64,000 nucleotides of DNA, taken from NCBI RefSeq assembly GCF_003001815.1, contig NZ_PVMZ01000035.1:1-64000 (forward strand), given 5' to 3'. A model generated the notes under the pieces. The model ran no database searches, had not been told where the DNA came from, and was given only the letters and a program-made list of their open reading frames with translations. Origin of the DNA: Actinoplanes italicus. Lineage in GTDB: Bacteria > Actinomycetota > Actinomycetes > Mycobacteriales > Micromonosporaceae. This document shows positions 15,463 through 23,874 of the stretch, piece by piece (positions within the stretch are counted from its first letter, which is position 1; each line of letters begins with the position of its first letter). Made by a program: the position numbers and the translations under genes.

Positions 15463-16054
15463 GGCTCACGCAGTGTCTGCCGATGGTGCGGCGCGGCTGC
15501 GTCGCGAGGTGGCTGCATTCTTCGATCCGTCGCGGTGGCACAGCCCCATGTCCGGCTTCGAGCACAGCGGATACGCCCTGGTCGAACAGGTCCGATCCTG
15601 GCAGCCGCGGTTCGTGGTCGACGTGGGATGCGGCACCAACCCGTTCAAGGGCAAGATCGGCAACCTGATCGGGCTCGACCTGGTCAACCCGCCCGCCGAC
15701 CTGGTCTGCGACCTGCTCGACGCGCCCATCCGTTCCGGGTCGGTCGACGTGGTCCTCGCTCTGGGCTGTATCAACTTCGGCGGTCAGGAGGTCATCGAGC
15801 AGCAGTTGCGACACGTCGCGTCCTGGCTCACACCGCAGGGGCGCCTCGTCATGCGTGCCAACCCGGGCCTGCCCACCGGCCCCGGCCTGACCTTCTTCGC
15901 CTGGTCGCAGGCGAACCTGGACCGGATAGACGCTGTCGCCGGGCTGTACCGCGACGGACCGGTGCGCTACGACACGTACCGCAACCCTCGCGGTGTGCCG
16001 GAGCCCCGTCTGGTGTGGCACTACCGGCCCCGCCCTGAGGCGGGGTCGCGGTGA
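15455..16054 (+). CDS. SAM-dependent methyltransferase-like protein
   Basis: A 199-residue protein starting at GTG 15455 inside the end of the MarR gene. Motif I is VVDVGCGTNPFKG (about 50-62), followed by GLDLVNPPADLVCDLLDAP and VDVVLALGCINFGG; post-motif strand LTPQGRLVMRANPG. The C-terminal half is shorter than in catalytic methyltransferases that bind large substrates. Substrate unknown; probably MarR-controlled and followed by an overlapping membrane gene. Confidence 0.75.
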   Translation: MTEAHAVSADGAARLRREVAAFFDPSRWHSPMSGFEHSGYALVEQVRSWQPRFVVDVGCGTNPFKGKIGNLIGLDLVNPPADLVCDLLDAPIRSGSVDVVLALGCINFGGQEVIEQQLRHVASWLTPQGRLVMRANPGLPTGPGLTFFAWSQANLDRIDAVAGLYRDGPVRYDTYRNPRGVPEPRLVWHYRPRPEAGSR

Positions 16055-16446
16055 CCGCCTCGTCGCCCGGCGCCACGCAGAACACGCCGCGCCGTCGCAC
16101 CGGCCGGTGGAGCGTCGGTGCGGTCCTCGGTGCGGCGATGGGCCTCGCCCCGCACCTGCTGCACCACATCGGACTGTTCGCCGGCACGGCACTGCTGGCG
16201 GGGCTCGGTGGCACCGTGCTGTTCGCCGTCCTCGGGCTGGCCATGATGACACCGATGCTGCTGCGACTGCGCCGCCGGTTCGGCACCTGGTGGGCGCCCG
16301 GTATCGCGGTGCTGCTGTTCGCCGCCATGTTCGCCGGGTCGGCCCTGGTGATCGGTCCCGCACTGCGCGGCGCCGTGAACGACACGCCGCAGCCCGGCCC
16401 CTCCCACTCGACCCCCGCCGGGGAACACACCGGGCACCACAGCTGA
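16051..16446 (+). CDS. Small integral membrane protein
   Basis: A 131-residue protein with three hydrophobic segments between about 20 and 108, containing PHLLHHIGLFAGTAL, and a His-containing C-terminal tail (GEHTGHHS). GTG 16051 overlaps the methyltransferase stop (GTGA). The HLLHH pair at the membrane edge could bind metal. Related proteins sit beside metal resistance genes in actinobacteria; no function is established. Confidence 0.65.
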   Translation: MTASSPGATQNTPRRRTGRWSVGAVLGAAMGLAPHLLHHIGLFAGTALLAGLGGTVLFAVLGLAMMTPMLLRLRRRFGTWWAPGIAVLLFAAMFAGSALVIGPALRGAVNDTPQPGPSHSTPAGEHTGHHS

Positions 16447-16705
16447 CAGCTCGCCCAGCGCCCAGCGCCCAGCGCGCCGTTCGGCGCATGCTCAGCCTGC
16501 GGAGATCATCCCTGGAAATATGTGCGAGGGCCGGAATCGGGCCACACCGGCGGCTTCGACAGCGCCTGCTCGGGCCGCCCGTGGTGCCCGTCAGAGGAAG
16601 AGGCACCGCTCGCCGCGACTGGCCTGCGGGCCCGCCGGCGTTCGTGGATCGGCGCAGCGTCTCGGGGTTGCATCCGGTACGTGGGTACAGGCTTACCGTC
16701 GTGTC

Positions 16706-17041
16706 ATGACCACCGCGCACGAGCAAGCGTGGGTGCCCGAGGCGTGCACCCTGCCCACCGTCGAACGGCCGCTGCGGCTGGCCGAGTTCGACCGACTGTT
16801 CGCCACTGCGTTGCGCCGCCAGCAGCGACTGTCGGCCACCAAGCTGCGCTGGAATCTCGATCCGGTATGTGAGGCGACAGTGCGAGACCTGACCGCGCGG
16901 GAGAGCACCTGCTGTTCGTTCTTCACCTTCGTCTTCGAGCCGACAGACACCGCGTTGCACCTCGACGTCGAGGTGCCGCACGCGCATGTCGAGGTCTTGG
17001 ACGCGTTGCAGCGGCGGGCAGCCGAACGGATGCCGTCGTGA
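16706..17041 (+). CDS. Hypothetical protein with TCCSFF motif, partner of MerR
   Basis: A 111-residue soluble protein ending with an alpha/beta pattern: RDLTARESTCCSFFTFVF, then LHLDVEVPHAHVEVLDALQRRA. The vicinal Cys pair in a conserved TCCSFF motif suggests thiol or metal chemistry. ATG 16706 suits the family length; further upstream the frame is low quality. Proteins of this type regularly precede MerR regulators in actinobacteria, as here (GTG 17038 overlaps the stop). Function unknown. Confidence 0.7.
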   Translation: MTTAHEQAWVPEACTLPTVERPLRLAEFDRLFATALRRQQRLSATKLRWNLDPVCEATVRDLTARESTCCSFFTFVFEPTDTALHLDVEVPHAHVEVLDALQRRAAERMPS

Positions 17042-17478
17042 CCGGGCTGCGCAGCAGCCAGGTCGCCGCCGCGGCCGGCGTCAATCTGCAGACCCTGCGC
17101 TACTACGAACGCCGGGGCCTGCTGGCTGAACCCGATCGCAGCCTCGGCGGTCACCGGCTCTACCCGGCCGAGGCGGTCACCGTGCTGAAAGTGATCAAAG
17201 CGGCGCAGCGGCTCGGGTTCACCCTCGACGAGGTCGCCGACCTGCTCGCCACCGGCGGACACCGGCACGGACGTCCCGACGCCGGCCTGCAGGAGCGGGC
17301 GAAGACCAAGCTCATCGAGGTGGAGGCGAAGATCGCCGACCTGCAGGTGATCGCCTCGACGTTGCGCGCCGCCGTGGCCGCCGGCTGCGATGACCTGGTC
17401 ACCTGCGCCGGCCAGCAATGCTGTCCCATCCCGTTCGCCACCATCGCGGTAGGAGCACCCGATGCCGATCCTCGCTGA
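17038..17478 (+). CDS. MerR-family metal-responsive regulator
   Basis: A 146-residue MerR protein: helix-turn-helix VAAAAGVNLQTLRYYERRGLL, wing GHRLYPAEAVTVLKVIKAAQ, dimerisation helix (about 85-115) and a C-terminal metal loop GCDDLVTCAGQQCCPIPF. The Cys-rich loop resembles mercury-sensing MerR proteins of actinobacteria, although the first canonical Cys (before the dimer helix) is replaced by a His-rich GGHRHG. GTG start with GTGA overlap. Hg(II) or another soft metal is the likely inducer. Confidence 0.8.
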   Translation: MTGLRSSQVAAAAGVNLQTLRYYERRGLLAEPDRSLGGHRLYPAEAVTVLKVIKAAQRLGFTLDEVADLLATGGHRHGRPDAGLQERAKTKLIEVEAKIADLQVIASTLRAAVAAGCDDLVTCAGQQCCPIPFATIAVGAPDADPR

Positions 17479-17728
17479 CCGTGTTCGCCGCCTGCTGCCG
17501 TCGGGGCTGACCAGCCTGGCCGGCATCGCCTGCGCTGCGTGCTGCATCATCCCGCTGCTGCTCGGCGCCGGGGTGTTGTCCGGTGTCGGCTGGGTCGCCG
17601 CCGGTTCCTGGATGCCCGGAATCACCGTCGTGCTGGCGGCGACCGCAGCCGGCACCTGGTGGTGGATGTCGCGACGCCGGCATCGCACCGGATGCGCCGG
17701 CGCCGACTGCGCCTGCGGCACCCGGTGA
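17462..17728 (+). CDS. MerF/MerT-like two-TM mercury-transport-type protein
   Basis: An 88-residue protein with two membrane segments. The first contains the vicinal Cys pair [15 protein letters not shown], as in MerT/MerF carriers where Cys in TM1 receives Hg(II); the C-terminal tail adds [12 protein letters not shown] 17462 overlaps the MerR gene by 17 bp with AGGAGC upstream. No mercuric reductase follows, so imported metal would need another sink. Function by analogy to MerF/MerT. Confidence 0.7.
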   Translation: MPILADRVRRLLPSGLTSLAGIACAACCIIPLLLGAGVLSGVGWVAAGSWMPGITVVLAATAAGTWWWMSRRRHRTGCAGADCACGTR

Positions 17729-17774
17729 CCTCGGTAACCACACCTGTAGAGCACCGGCCGGTAGGTTGCCGGGC

Positions 17775-18110
17775 ATGATCGTCCGTTCGCTGCTGCTGTT
17801 CCTGCTCGCCGCGTTCGCGGAGATCGGCGGCGCGTGGCTGATCTGGCAGGGCTGGCGCGAGAATCGTGGCCTGTGGTGGATTGCCGCCGGTGTCATCGCC
17901 CTGGGCGCCTACGGGTTCGTCGCCACCCTGCAACCCGACGCGAACTTCGGCCGGATCCTCGCCGCCTACGGTGGGATCTTCGTCGCCGGATCTCTGGCTT
18001 GGGGCATGGTGGTCGACAAGTTCCGCCCCGACCGGTGGGACCTCATCGGCGCCGCGATCTGCCTCATCGGCGTCGCCGTGATCATGTATGCGCCCCGGGA
18101 AGTTTCCTGA
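17775..18110 (+). CDS. YnfA/UPF0060-family membrane protein
   Basis: A 111-residue protein with four membrane segments and the family signatures [38 protein letters not shown] and [19 protein letters not shown]. The length matches the family. YnfA proteins resemble small multidrug-resistance exporters; some confer resistance to cationic compounds. It follows the MerR/MerF-like genes after 46 bp and may belong to the same unit. Confidence 0.9.
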   Translation: MIVRSLLLFLLAAFAEIGGAWLIWQGWRENRGLWWIAAGVIALGAYGFVATLQPDANFGRILAAYGGIFVAGSLAWGMVVDKFRPDRWDLIGAAICLIGVAVIMYAPREVS

Positions 18111-18594
18111 GCAGGTCTTGATCCGCCATGGTGAGATCCATCCTCAATCAGGCCTGTCGACGGCTCGGCATTCCTTGGCCGGGCGGTGGGAGTATCGGCT
18201 GGTCTGGAGGGAGCCGCGGCGATGCTGCGGATGCCGAAGGTCGGGGGAGTCGCGGTGATCCGCCGGGACTCTCGGGTGGGTGAATGAGGCCGGAGGCTCG
18301 CGTTTCGGTACGGCGTCAGCCGCACAACACTCAACGCGGGCGACGGCAGACCTGCCCACCGTCGCAGCTCCCCGTCAACGAACGCCTCGGCTGGCCGTGA
18401 CGATTCTCCGACGTTCCAATCCGTCGCCCCTTGTGATGCCGCATGCGAACGGCCCCGCGCGGTGGCCGCCGAACATACCCGGCCAGTGACATCCCCGGCA
18501 GCCGGCGACGATGACCGGATGCGGCCGGCCGGGGACAGGCCAGGGCGTCGGTGAAGACGTTCCGGCGGTGTGACATCGGCGGCCATCACCACCC
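18111..18594. other. Intergenic stretch without recognisable gene
   Basis: About 485 bp between the YnfA-type gene and the promoter of the P1B ATPase. Open frames on both strands are short and Arg/Pro/Ser-rich with no start or motif that I can support. No RNA structure stands out. Confidence 0.4.
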
Positions 18595-18621
18595 TTGCCA
18601 TATACCCCCTAGGGGTATACT
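18595..18621 (+). promoter_or_regulatory. Promoter with CsoR-type copper operator
   Basis: TATACCCC-CTA-GGGGTATA (18601-18619) is a perfect 8-3-8 inverted repeat of the kind bound by CsoR repressors. A -35-like TTGCCA (18595-18600) sits just upstream, and TATACT (18616-18621) overlaps the right arm as a possible -10 with a short 15-bp spacer. Binding would block transcription of the ATPase. Confidence 0.75.
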
Positions 18622-18645
18622 TTTCGGGTATTGGAGGTGGTCGAC

Positions 18646-20829
18646 ATGCCGACCCACGACGAGTACGACAACACCCATCCTCACGGCCACGAGCGCCACC
18701 CGGTCGCCGTCGCCCCCGACCACGCCGGCTCACACGACAACGTCCATCAGGCCACCGCCGGCCACGACCACCACGCCCGCGGACCCAGCGCCGGACCTCA
18801 TGACGGCCATGAGCACGAAGGCCACGACAAGCACGCCGGCCACGACCCGGAGGTCTTCCGCCGCAAGTTCTGGCTCAGCCTCGCACTGACGGTCCCGATC
18901 GTCGTGACCAGCCACATGATCATGGACTGGTTCGGCTACACCCTCGACTTCCCCGGCATGTCCTGGATCGGCCCCGTCCTCGGCACCGCGGTGTTCCTCT
19001 ACGGCGGCTGGCCGTTCCTGGCCGGCGCGGTCAGCGAGATCCGGGACCGGGCGCCCGGCATGATGCTGCTGATCTCGATGGCGATCACGGTCGCGTACAC
19101 GGCGTCGCTGGCCACCAGCCTCGGCCTGTTCGACCTGGACTTCTGGTGGGAACTGGCGGCGCTGGTGACCATCATGCTGCTCGGGCACTGGCAGGAGATG
19201 AAAGCGATCGGCCAAGCCCAAGGCGCGCTGGCGGCGCTGGCCGCGTTGCTGCCCGACGACGCCGAACGCCTCATAAGCACCGGCGGTGTCGAGCGGGTAC
19301 CGGTCGCCGACCTGACCGTCGGGGACACCGTGCTGGTGCGTTCCGGCGCCCGGGTGCCGGCGGACGGCCGGATCGTCGACGGCGCGGCCGAACTCGACGA
19401 GTCGATGATCACCGGAGAGTCGAGGCCGGTGCCGCGCGGCGCAGGCGACCGGGTGGTCGCCGGGACGGTCGCGACCGACTCGGCGATCCGCGTCGAGGTC
19501 GAGGCAGTGGGGGAGAACACCGCTCTGGCGGGTATCGGCCGGCTGGTCGCGCAGGCCCAGGCCGCCGGTGGCCGGGCGCAGGTGCTGGCCGACCGGTTCG
19601 CGGCGATGCTGTTCTACATCGCCTCCGCGGCCGCGGTGGTGACCTTCCTGGCGTGGTGGCTGCTCGGCGATCTGGACCAGGCAGTGGTCCGGACGGTGAC
19701 GGTGCTGGTGATCGCGTGCCCGCACGCGCTCGGCCTGGCGATCCCGCTGGTCATCGCACTGTCGACGGCGTTGTCGGCCAAGGCCGGCATCCTGGTCAAG
19801 GACCGGCTGGCCCTGGAGCGGATGCGCACCGTCGACACGGTGCTGTTCGACAAGACCGGCACCCTGACCAAGGGCGTGCACACCGTCACCGGCATCGCCG
19901 CCACCGACGGGTTCACCGACGACGAGGTGCTGCGTATCGCCGGCGCGGTCGAGGCCGACAGCGAACACCCGCTCGCCCGGGCACTGACCGCGGTCGCCCA
20001 CGAACGAGGCCTGCACACCGACGCGACCGGGTTCCGGTCGCTGACCGGCCGCGGCGTCCAGGCGGTCGTCGACGCGCACACCTACGCCGTCGGCGGACCG
20101 GCCCTGCTGCGCGAACTCGGCGCCACCGTGCCCGCCGGCCTGCACGAGACGGCCGGGCAGTGGTCGGCGCGCGGCGCGGCGGTGCTGCACCTGCTGCGCC
20201 TGAGCGACAGCGGCACACCGGAGGTGATCGGCGCGTTCGCGTTGGAGGACGAGGTACGCCCGGAGGCCCGGCAGGCCATCGAGCAGCTGCGCCGCGCCGG
20301 CATCGGCAAGATCGTGATGATCACCGGGGACGCCCGGCCGGTGGCCGAAGCCGTCGCCGCCGACCTCGGCTTCCGGGCCGGCGTCGACGAGGTGTTCGCC
20401 GAGGTGCTGCCGGCCGACAAGGACCGCACGGTCGCCGAACTGCAGGCCCGCGGCCTGCGGGTGGCGATGGTCGGTGACGGCGTCAACGACGCCCCGGCGC
20501 TGGCACGTGCCGACGTCGGCCTGGCGATCGGAGCGGGTACGGACGTGGCGATCGAGTCCGCGGGCGTCGTGCTGGCCTCCTCCGACCCGCGGGCGGTGAC
20601 CGGCGTGATCCGGCTGTCGAAGGCCTCGTACCGCAAGATGGTCCAGAACCTGGCGTGGGCGGCTGGCTACAACATCGTCGCCATCCCGCTGGCCGCCGGG
20701 GTGCTGGCCTGGGCCGGGATCACGTTGAGCCCGGCGATCGGCGCGGTGCTGATGAGCGCCTCGACGATCGTCGTCGCGGTGAACGCCCAACTGCTGCGCC
20801 GGGTGAACCTGGCCCCGCAACAGCAGTGA
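18646..20829 (+). CDS. copB: P1B-type heavy-metal ATPase with CPH motif (CopB-like)
   Basis: A 727-residue membrane ATPase. Residues 1-75 are His-rich (THPHGHERH, HDGHEHEGHDKH), replacing an HMA domain. The transmembrane metal site is ACPHALG (CPH, P1B-3 type, linked to Cu(II)/Cu(I) export in CopB proteins). Other landmarks: TGES actuator loop, DKTGTLTKG phosphorylation site, SEHPLARAL nucleotide-domain motif, [18 protein letters not shown] hinge. ATG 18646 follows GGAGG (18633-18637). Controlled by the CsoR-type operator in its promoter; followed by a hairpin terminator. All catalytic motifs are intact. Confidence 0.93.
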   Translation: MPTHDEYDNTHPHGHERHPVAVAPDHAGSHDNVHQATAGHDHHARGPSAGPHDGHEHEGHDKHAGHDPEVFRRKFWLSLALTVPIVVTSHMIMDWFGYTLDFPGMSWIGPVLGTAVFLYGGWPFLAGAVSEIRDRAPGMMLLISMAITVAYTASLATSLGLFDLDFWWELAALVTIMLLGHWQEMKAIGQAQGALAALAALLPDDAERLISTGGVERVPVADLTVGDTVLVRSGARVPADGRIVDGAAELDESMITGESRPVPRGAGDRVVAGTVATDSAIRVEVEAVGENTALAGIGRLVAQAQAAGGRAQVLADRFAAMLFYIASAAAVVTFLAWWLLGDLDQAVVRTVTVLVIACPHALGLAIPLVIALSTALSAKAGILVKDRLALERMRTVDTVLFDKTGTLTKGVHTVTGIAATDGFTDDEVLRIAGAVEADSEHPLARALTAVAHERGLHTDATGFRSLTGRGVQAVVDAHTYAVGGPALLRELGATVPAGLHETAGQWSARGAAVLHLLRLSDSGTPEVIGAFALEDEVRPEARQAIEQLRRAGIGKIVMITGDARPVAEAVAADLGFRAGVDEVFAEVLPADKDRTVAELQARGLRVAMVGDGVNDAPALARADVGLAIGAGTDVAIESAGVVLASSDPRAVTGVIRLSKASYRKMVQNLAWAAGYNIVAIPLAAGVLAWAGITLSPAIGAVLMSASTIVVAVNAQLLRRVNLAPQQQ

Positions 20830-20863
20830 CCACCGGCCCGGCCGCACCGTGCCGGCGTGGGTG

Positions 20864-20888
20864 GCCCCGGCAGCGATACTGCCGGGGC
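20864..20888 (+). terminator. Hairpin after the CPH ATPase
   Basis: GCCCCGGCAG (20864-20873), loop CGATA, CTGCCGGGGC (20879-20888): a perfect 10-bp stem 35 bp after the stop. No T-run follows, which is usual in actinobacteria. Confidence 0.65.
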
Positions 20889-20969
20889 ACCCTTTGCCTA
20901 CCCTCCCGCGCGGCAACCTGGAGGACTTCGCACCGCGACTGCTCCCAGCGACCGCGAAGCCCGGCGGGC

Positions 20970-21887
20970 ATGGATGCCGATCTGGCGACCGTCGGCTTGG
21001 TCGGAAGGTGGGTTGTCAGGGTGTCGGGTTCTCCAGCGGCGGTGTACCTGCTGAGCGCGGCTGCGGTGCTCGGCCTGGCGGTCGCAGCCGGCCCAGCCGA
21101 TGTCGCCAGCATGCTCGAGTCAGTGGTACCGCCCGCCTCGGCGACGACGGCCGCGCGGCCGACGCCACCGGCCGGGAAGTCGTTCGTCACCGTGATCCGC
21201 CACGATGCCAGGCCCGCCTCAACCGGCGAACAGGACGGCGCCGCACCCGCGAACTCTGACAGGTTGCGCACAACCGCCGCGGCACCGTGTACGAGCGGGC
21301 GGTGGCAGCACGCCATCGAGGAGAACCTCGCCCGGCTCGGAACGTTCGGCGCGGTGAGCGTCGACGGCCGGCAGTCGCCGGCCGACTGCGCGGCCATCCG
21401 CGGCTTCCAGCAGCGGTTCGGTATCGAGCCCGCCGCTGGGCAGGCCGATGCGACGACCGCGGATGTCGCTCGCCGGATCACCGCGAGCTCCGCGCCGGAG
21501 AAGGTGCGGCGTTGTGACGCCGGGCCAGGGGTGACCGCCTGTGTCGATCTCACCTTGCAGACGGCGTGGGTGATGCGTGACGGCGCCGTCGTGGCCGGGC
21601 CGACGGTCGTGCGGACCGGTTTCGCCGGTCACGCCACCCCGGCCGGGGTCTTCCGGATCAACAAGCGTGCCGAGAAGGAGTGGTCGGACTCGTACGAGGT
21701 GTGGCTGCCGTACTGGCAGCGGTTCGTCGGCGGGATCGGCTTCCACGAGACGACCACGTACCTGCACGACGCCGCCCGCGGCTCGCACGGTTGCGTCAAC
21801 CTGCTGCACCGCGACGCCGTGACCATGTGGGACCAACTGCAGATGGGTGCTCGCGTGCACGCCTTCGGACGCCGGCCCGGCACCTGA
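20970..21887 (+). CDS. L,D-transpeptidase (YkuD-type) with peptidoglycan-binding region
   Basis: A 305-residue exported protein. A hydrophobic segment (YLLSAAAVLGLAVAAG) serves as signal or anchor; residues of about 110-175 (DCAAIRGFQQRFGIEP) are a peptidoglycan-binding-like domain; the C-terminal third is the YkuD catalytic domain with IGFHETTTYLHD and SHGCVNLL, including the catalytic Cys. It forms 3-3 cross-links in peptidoglycan. ATG 20970 is taken as the start; GTG 21021, with GGAAGG upstream, would give a cleaner signal peptide and is an equally good choice. Stands alone between a terminator and a convergent TetR gene. Confidence 0.85.
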   Translation: MDADLATVGLVGRWVVRVSGSPAAVYLLSAAAVLGLAVAAGPADVASMLESVVPPASATTAARPTPPAGKSFVTVIRHDARPASTGEQDGAAPANSDRLRTTAAAPCTSGRWQHAIEENLARLGTFGAVSVDGRQSPADCAAIRGFQQRFGIEPAAGQADATTADVARRITASSAPEKVRRCDAGPGVTACVDLTLQTAWVMRDGAVVAGPTVVRTGFAGHATPAGVFRINKRAEKEWSDSYEVWLPYWQRFVGGIGFHETTTYLHDAARGSHGCVNLLHRDAVTMWDQLQMGARVHAFGRRPGT

Positions 21888-21923
21888 GGGTGCCCACCCT
21901 GGGACCGGCCTGCCCGGCCATGC

Positions 21924-22523
21924 TCACCGGAGCGGCAGTAGCCCGGCCCAGGTGACATCGAGCAGGCGCTCGCGGCTGTCAGCTTGCGGCAGCGCCGCTG
22001 CGGCGGCCAGCGCGTGCAGGCAGAAGGCGGCCAGTTCGGCCGGCGGCACATCGGTACGGACGGCACCCGCGTCGGCGGCACCGGCGATGACGGCGGTGAC
22101 GAGTTCGTGCAGCCGTTGATGGGCTGCCGGCATGTGCGAGGCGCGGTGCAGCGTCATCGCGACCTGCGCGGCCGCCGCGCCGCCGTGGCCACCGTGCCCG
22201 GCAGCCGCTGCGGTGCTGGACAGCCGCAGATAGCTGTCCAGCACCATGCGCAGGCGTTCGCCGGGATCGCCGCACTCCGCGGCGACGGCGGTGAGCTGGT
22301 CGAGGTGGTCGGTGACCTGACGCTCGTGCCAGGCGGACACGATGGTCTGCACGTCGGGGAAGTATTTGTACAGCGTGGCTCGGCCGATACCGACGTGCGC
22401 GGCGATCTGCGACATGGTGACCGCCAGGCCGTGGTCGGCGATGAGCGCGGCGGTGGCGTCCAGGATGGCCGCGTGCACGGTGTGGCGGTGCTGTTCGACG
22501 GTCGCGTTCCACAACTTCGGCAC
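21924..22523 (-). CDS. TetR-family regulator
   Basis: A 199-residue TetR protein: AAILDATAALIADHG, then helix-turn-helix TMSQIAAHVGIGRATLYKYFPDV near the N-terminus and a variable ligand domain with a Gly/His stretch (GHGGHGG). Divergent from the small membrane proteins starting at 22607, with an inverted repeat between them that is the likely operator. Inducer unknown. Confidence 0.88.
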   Translation of the reverse strand: MPKLWNATVEQHRHTVHAAILDATAALIADHGLAVTMSQIAAHVGIGRATLYKYFPDVQTIVSAWHERQVTDHLDQLTAVAAECGDPGERLRMVLDSYLRLSSTAAAAGHGGHGGAAAAQVAMTLHRASHMPAAHQRLHELVTAVIAGAADAGAVRTDVPPAELAAFCLHALAAAAALPQADSRERLLDVTWAGLLPLR

Positions 22524-22571
22524 CCCTGCATCGTACGCATTGCCTGCGGTACGTCACTCTGCCTATGCTCA

Positions 22572-22584
22572 ATACACTCTGTAT
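22572..22584. promoter_or_regulatory. Inverted repeat, likely TetR operator
   Basis: ATACA-CTC-TGTAT is a perfect inverted repeat in the 83-bp divergent gap between the TetR gene and the 22607 gene, in a locally A/T-rich segment. Short, so some chance of coincidence. Confidence 0.5.
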
Positions 22585-22606
22585 CGTAAAACTGGAAGGT
22601 GTGGCG

Positions 22607-22783
22607 ATGACACGTCGAGAGCCGGTACCCGAGGAAGGCATGCCGCGCTGGGTGAAGATCTTCCTCGCCGGCGGAGCACTGCTGCTGGCGCTGATCGTGG
22701 TCGCGGTGCTGACCGGTCACGGGCCCGGACGTCACCTGGGCCACGGGGCGGTCCCGGCCGCTGTCAGCGGCGGCCACGGGTGA
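22607..22783 (+). CDS. Small single-TM protein with GHGPGRH motif
   Basis: A 58-residue protein: charged start (MTRREPVPEEGMPRWVK), one membrane segment (FLAGGALLLALIVVAVL) and a short His/Gly tail GHGPGRHLGHG. GGAAGG precedes ATG 22607; further upstream there is no better start. It overlaps the next membrane gene (GTGA at 22780-22783), forming a two-gene unit probably repressed by the divergent TetR protein. I know this pattern from uncharacterised actinobacterial proteins only. Confidence 0.7.
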   Translation: MTRREPVPEEGMPRWVKIFLAGGALLLALIVVAVLTGHGPGRHLGHGAVPAAVSGGHG

Positions 22784-23295
22784 CGCTGCCCGCAGGGCTG
22801 CGCCGGGCAGGCCTGGTCCTGCACATCGCCGCGTCCGTCGGATGGCTCGGTGCCGTCGCCGCCTCGCTCGCGATGGCCGGCCTGGCCGTCACCGCCGACG
22901 ACCCGCGTATGGCCAACGCCGTCTACCTGCTCCTGGATCCGCTCGGCTGGTACGTGCTGGTCCCGTTCGGGATTGCGAGCCTGGTCACCGGGGTGACGCA
23001 GTCGCTGATCACCGTCTGGGGTCTCGTCCGGCACTACTGGGTGGTCATCAAACTCGTGCTCACCGCGCTCGCCGTCGCGGTGTTGCTGTTGTACACCAGC
23101 ACGCTCGGCGCCCTCGCCGCTGCGGCGACCGCTGCGGCGCACGGTGGGCCCCCGGTTACCGCCACCGCGTCGCCGCTGGTGCACGCCGCCGGGGCGGCGA
23201 TCCTGCTACTGGTCGCGTTGGCGCTGTCGGTGTACAAGCCCCGCGGGCTCACCCCGATCGGACACCGCCGTCGTCGTCCTGCCGCGACCGGCTGA
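22780..23295 (+). CDS. Integral membrane protein, four TM segments
   Basis: A 171-residue protein with four hydrophobic segments. LHIAASVGWLGAVAASLAMAG begins the first, GWYVLVPFGIASLVTGVTQSL lies in the second, and RHYWVVIKL opens the third. The His in TM1 and the RHYW motif recall small heme- or copper-linked membrane proteins, but no ligand set is complete. Coupled by GTGA to the 58-residue protein. Function unknown. Confidence 0.75.
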   Translation: MTLPAGLRRAGLVLHIAASVGWLGAVAASLAMAGLAVTADDPRMANAVYLLLDPLGWYVLVPFGIASLVTGVTQSLITVWGLVRHYWVVIKLVLTALAVAVLLLYTSTLGALAAAATAAAHGGPPVTATASPLVHAAGAAILLLVALALSVYKPRGLTPIGHRRRRPAATG

Positions 23296-23371
23296 AGGGG
23301 CTTGGTGCGGTCGTCGTCGAAGGCGGTCACGGGCACGCGCTACCGTGGACGCCGTGACGAGGACAGCAGCG

Positions 23372-23788
23372 ATGACGGTGGGCCGTGCGGCCCGCCTCGC
23401 GCTGCTGCTGGCGACCGCTCTCGGGCTGGCGCTCATGCACACCCTCGGCCACACCGGCGTCCGCGCCGACCTCCACCCGGCGGCGACCGGCATGGACACG
23501 ACCGCGGTGGGCCCTGCAGGGATGCTGACGGCGGTGGTCACCGCGGCGCAGCCGTGCCCGGACGGGCATTGCGACGGCCACGGGGGGCACGGTTCCGGCG
23601 CCTGGAGCGCCTGCCTGGCGATCCTGACCGGCCTTGCCGTCGTGGTGATGCTGTACTGGCTGCTGACCCTGGTCCAGGGTCGCCGTCTGCTTCCGGTGCC
23701 CGCGGTCCTGCGGGCGCTGTCCCCGCGAGCGCCGCCGGATCGCGCCACCGGACTCACGCTCGCATCGGCAGCGGTACTGCGCATATAG
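23372..23788 (+). CDS. Small His-rich membrane protein, DUF6153-like
   Basis: A 138-residue protein with an N-terminal hydrophobic segment (LALLLATALGLALMHTLGH), a Cys/His-rich loop (CPDGHCDGHGGHGSG), a second membrane segment (ACLAILTGLAVVVMLYWLL) and the C-terminus AAVLRI. It is the most complete of the three related proteins in this window (others at 11476 and 38176). ATG 23372 follows AGGA at good spacing; GTG 23354 and 23345 are alternatives. It precedes the DUF305 lipoprotein, another His/Met-rich protein. Confidence 0.7.
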   Translation: MTVGRAARLALLLATALGLALMHTLGHTGVRADLHPAATGMDTTAVGPAGMLTAVVTAAQPCPDGHCDGHGGHGSGAWSACLAILTGLAVVVMLYWLLTLVQGRRLLPVPAVLRALSPRAPPDRATGLTLASAAVLRI

Positions 23789-23874
23789 CAACGCCACCTC
23801 GACGTCGACCCGTCTGCGGTCGTGTCGAGGCGTTCGCGCGTACCCGAAAATCTGCCGAAAGGTTACGACCCGCA

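Noticed and set aside
16449-16475. CCCAGCG repeated three times as a possible repeat element
   Set aside because: Short, imperfect and explained by simple slippage; no matching copies noticed elsewhere.
18730-20916. 728-codon minus-strand frame opposite the CPH ATPase
   Set aside because: Antisense shadow in GC-rich DNA; the + strand carries all P-type ATPase motifs.
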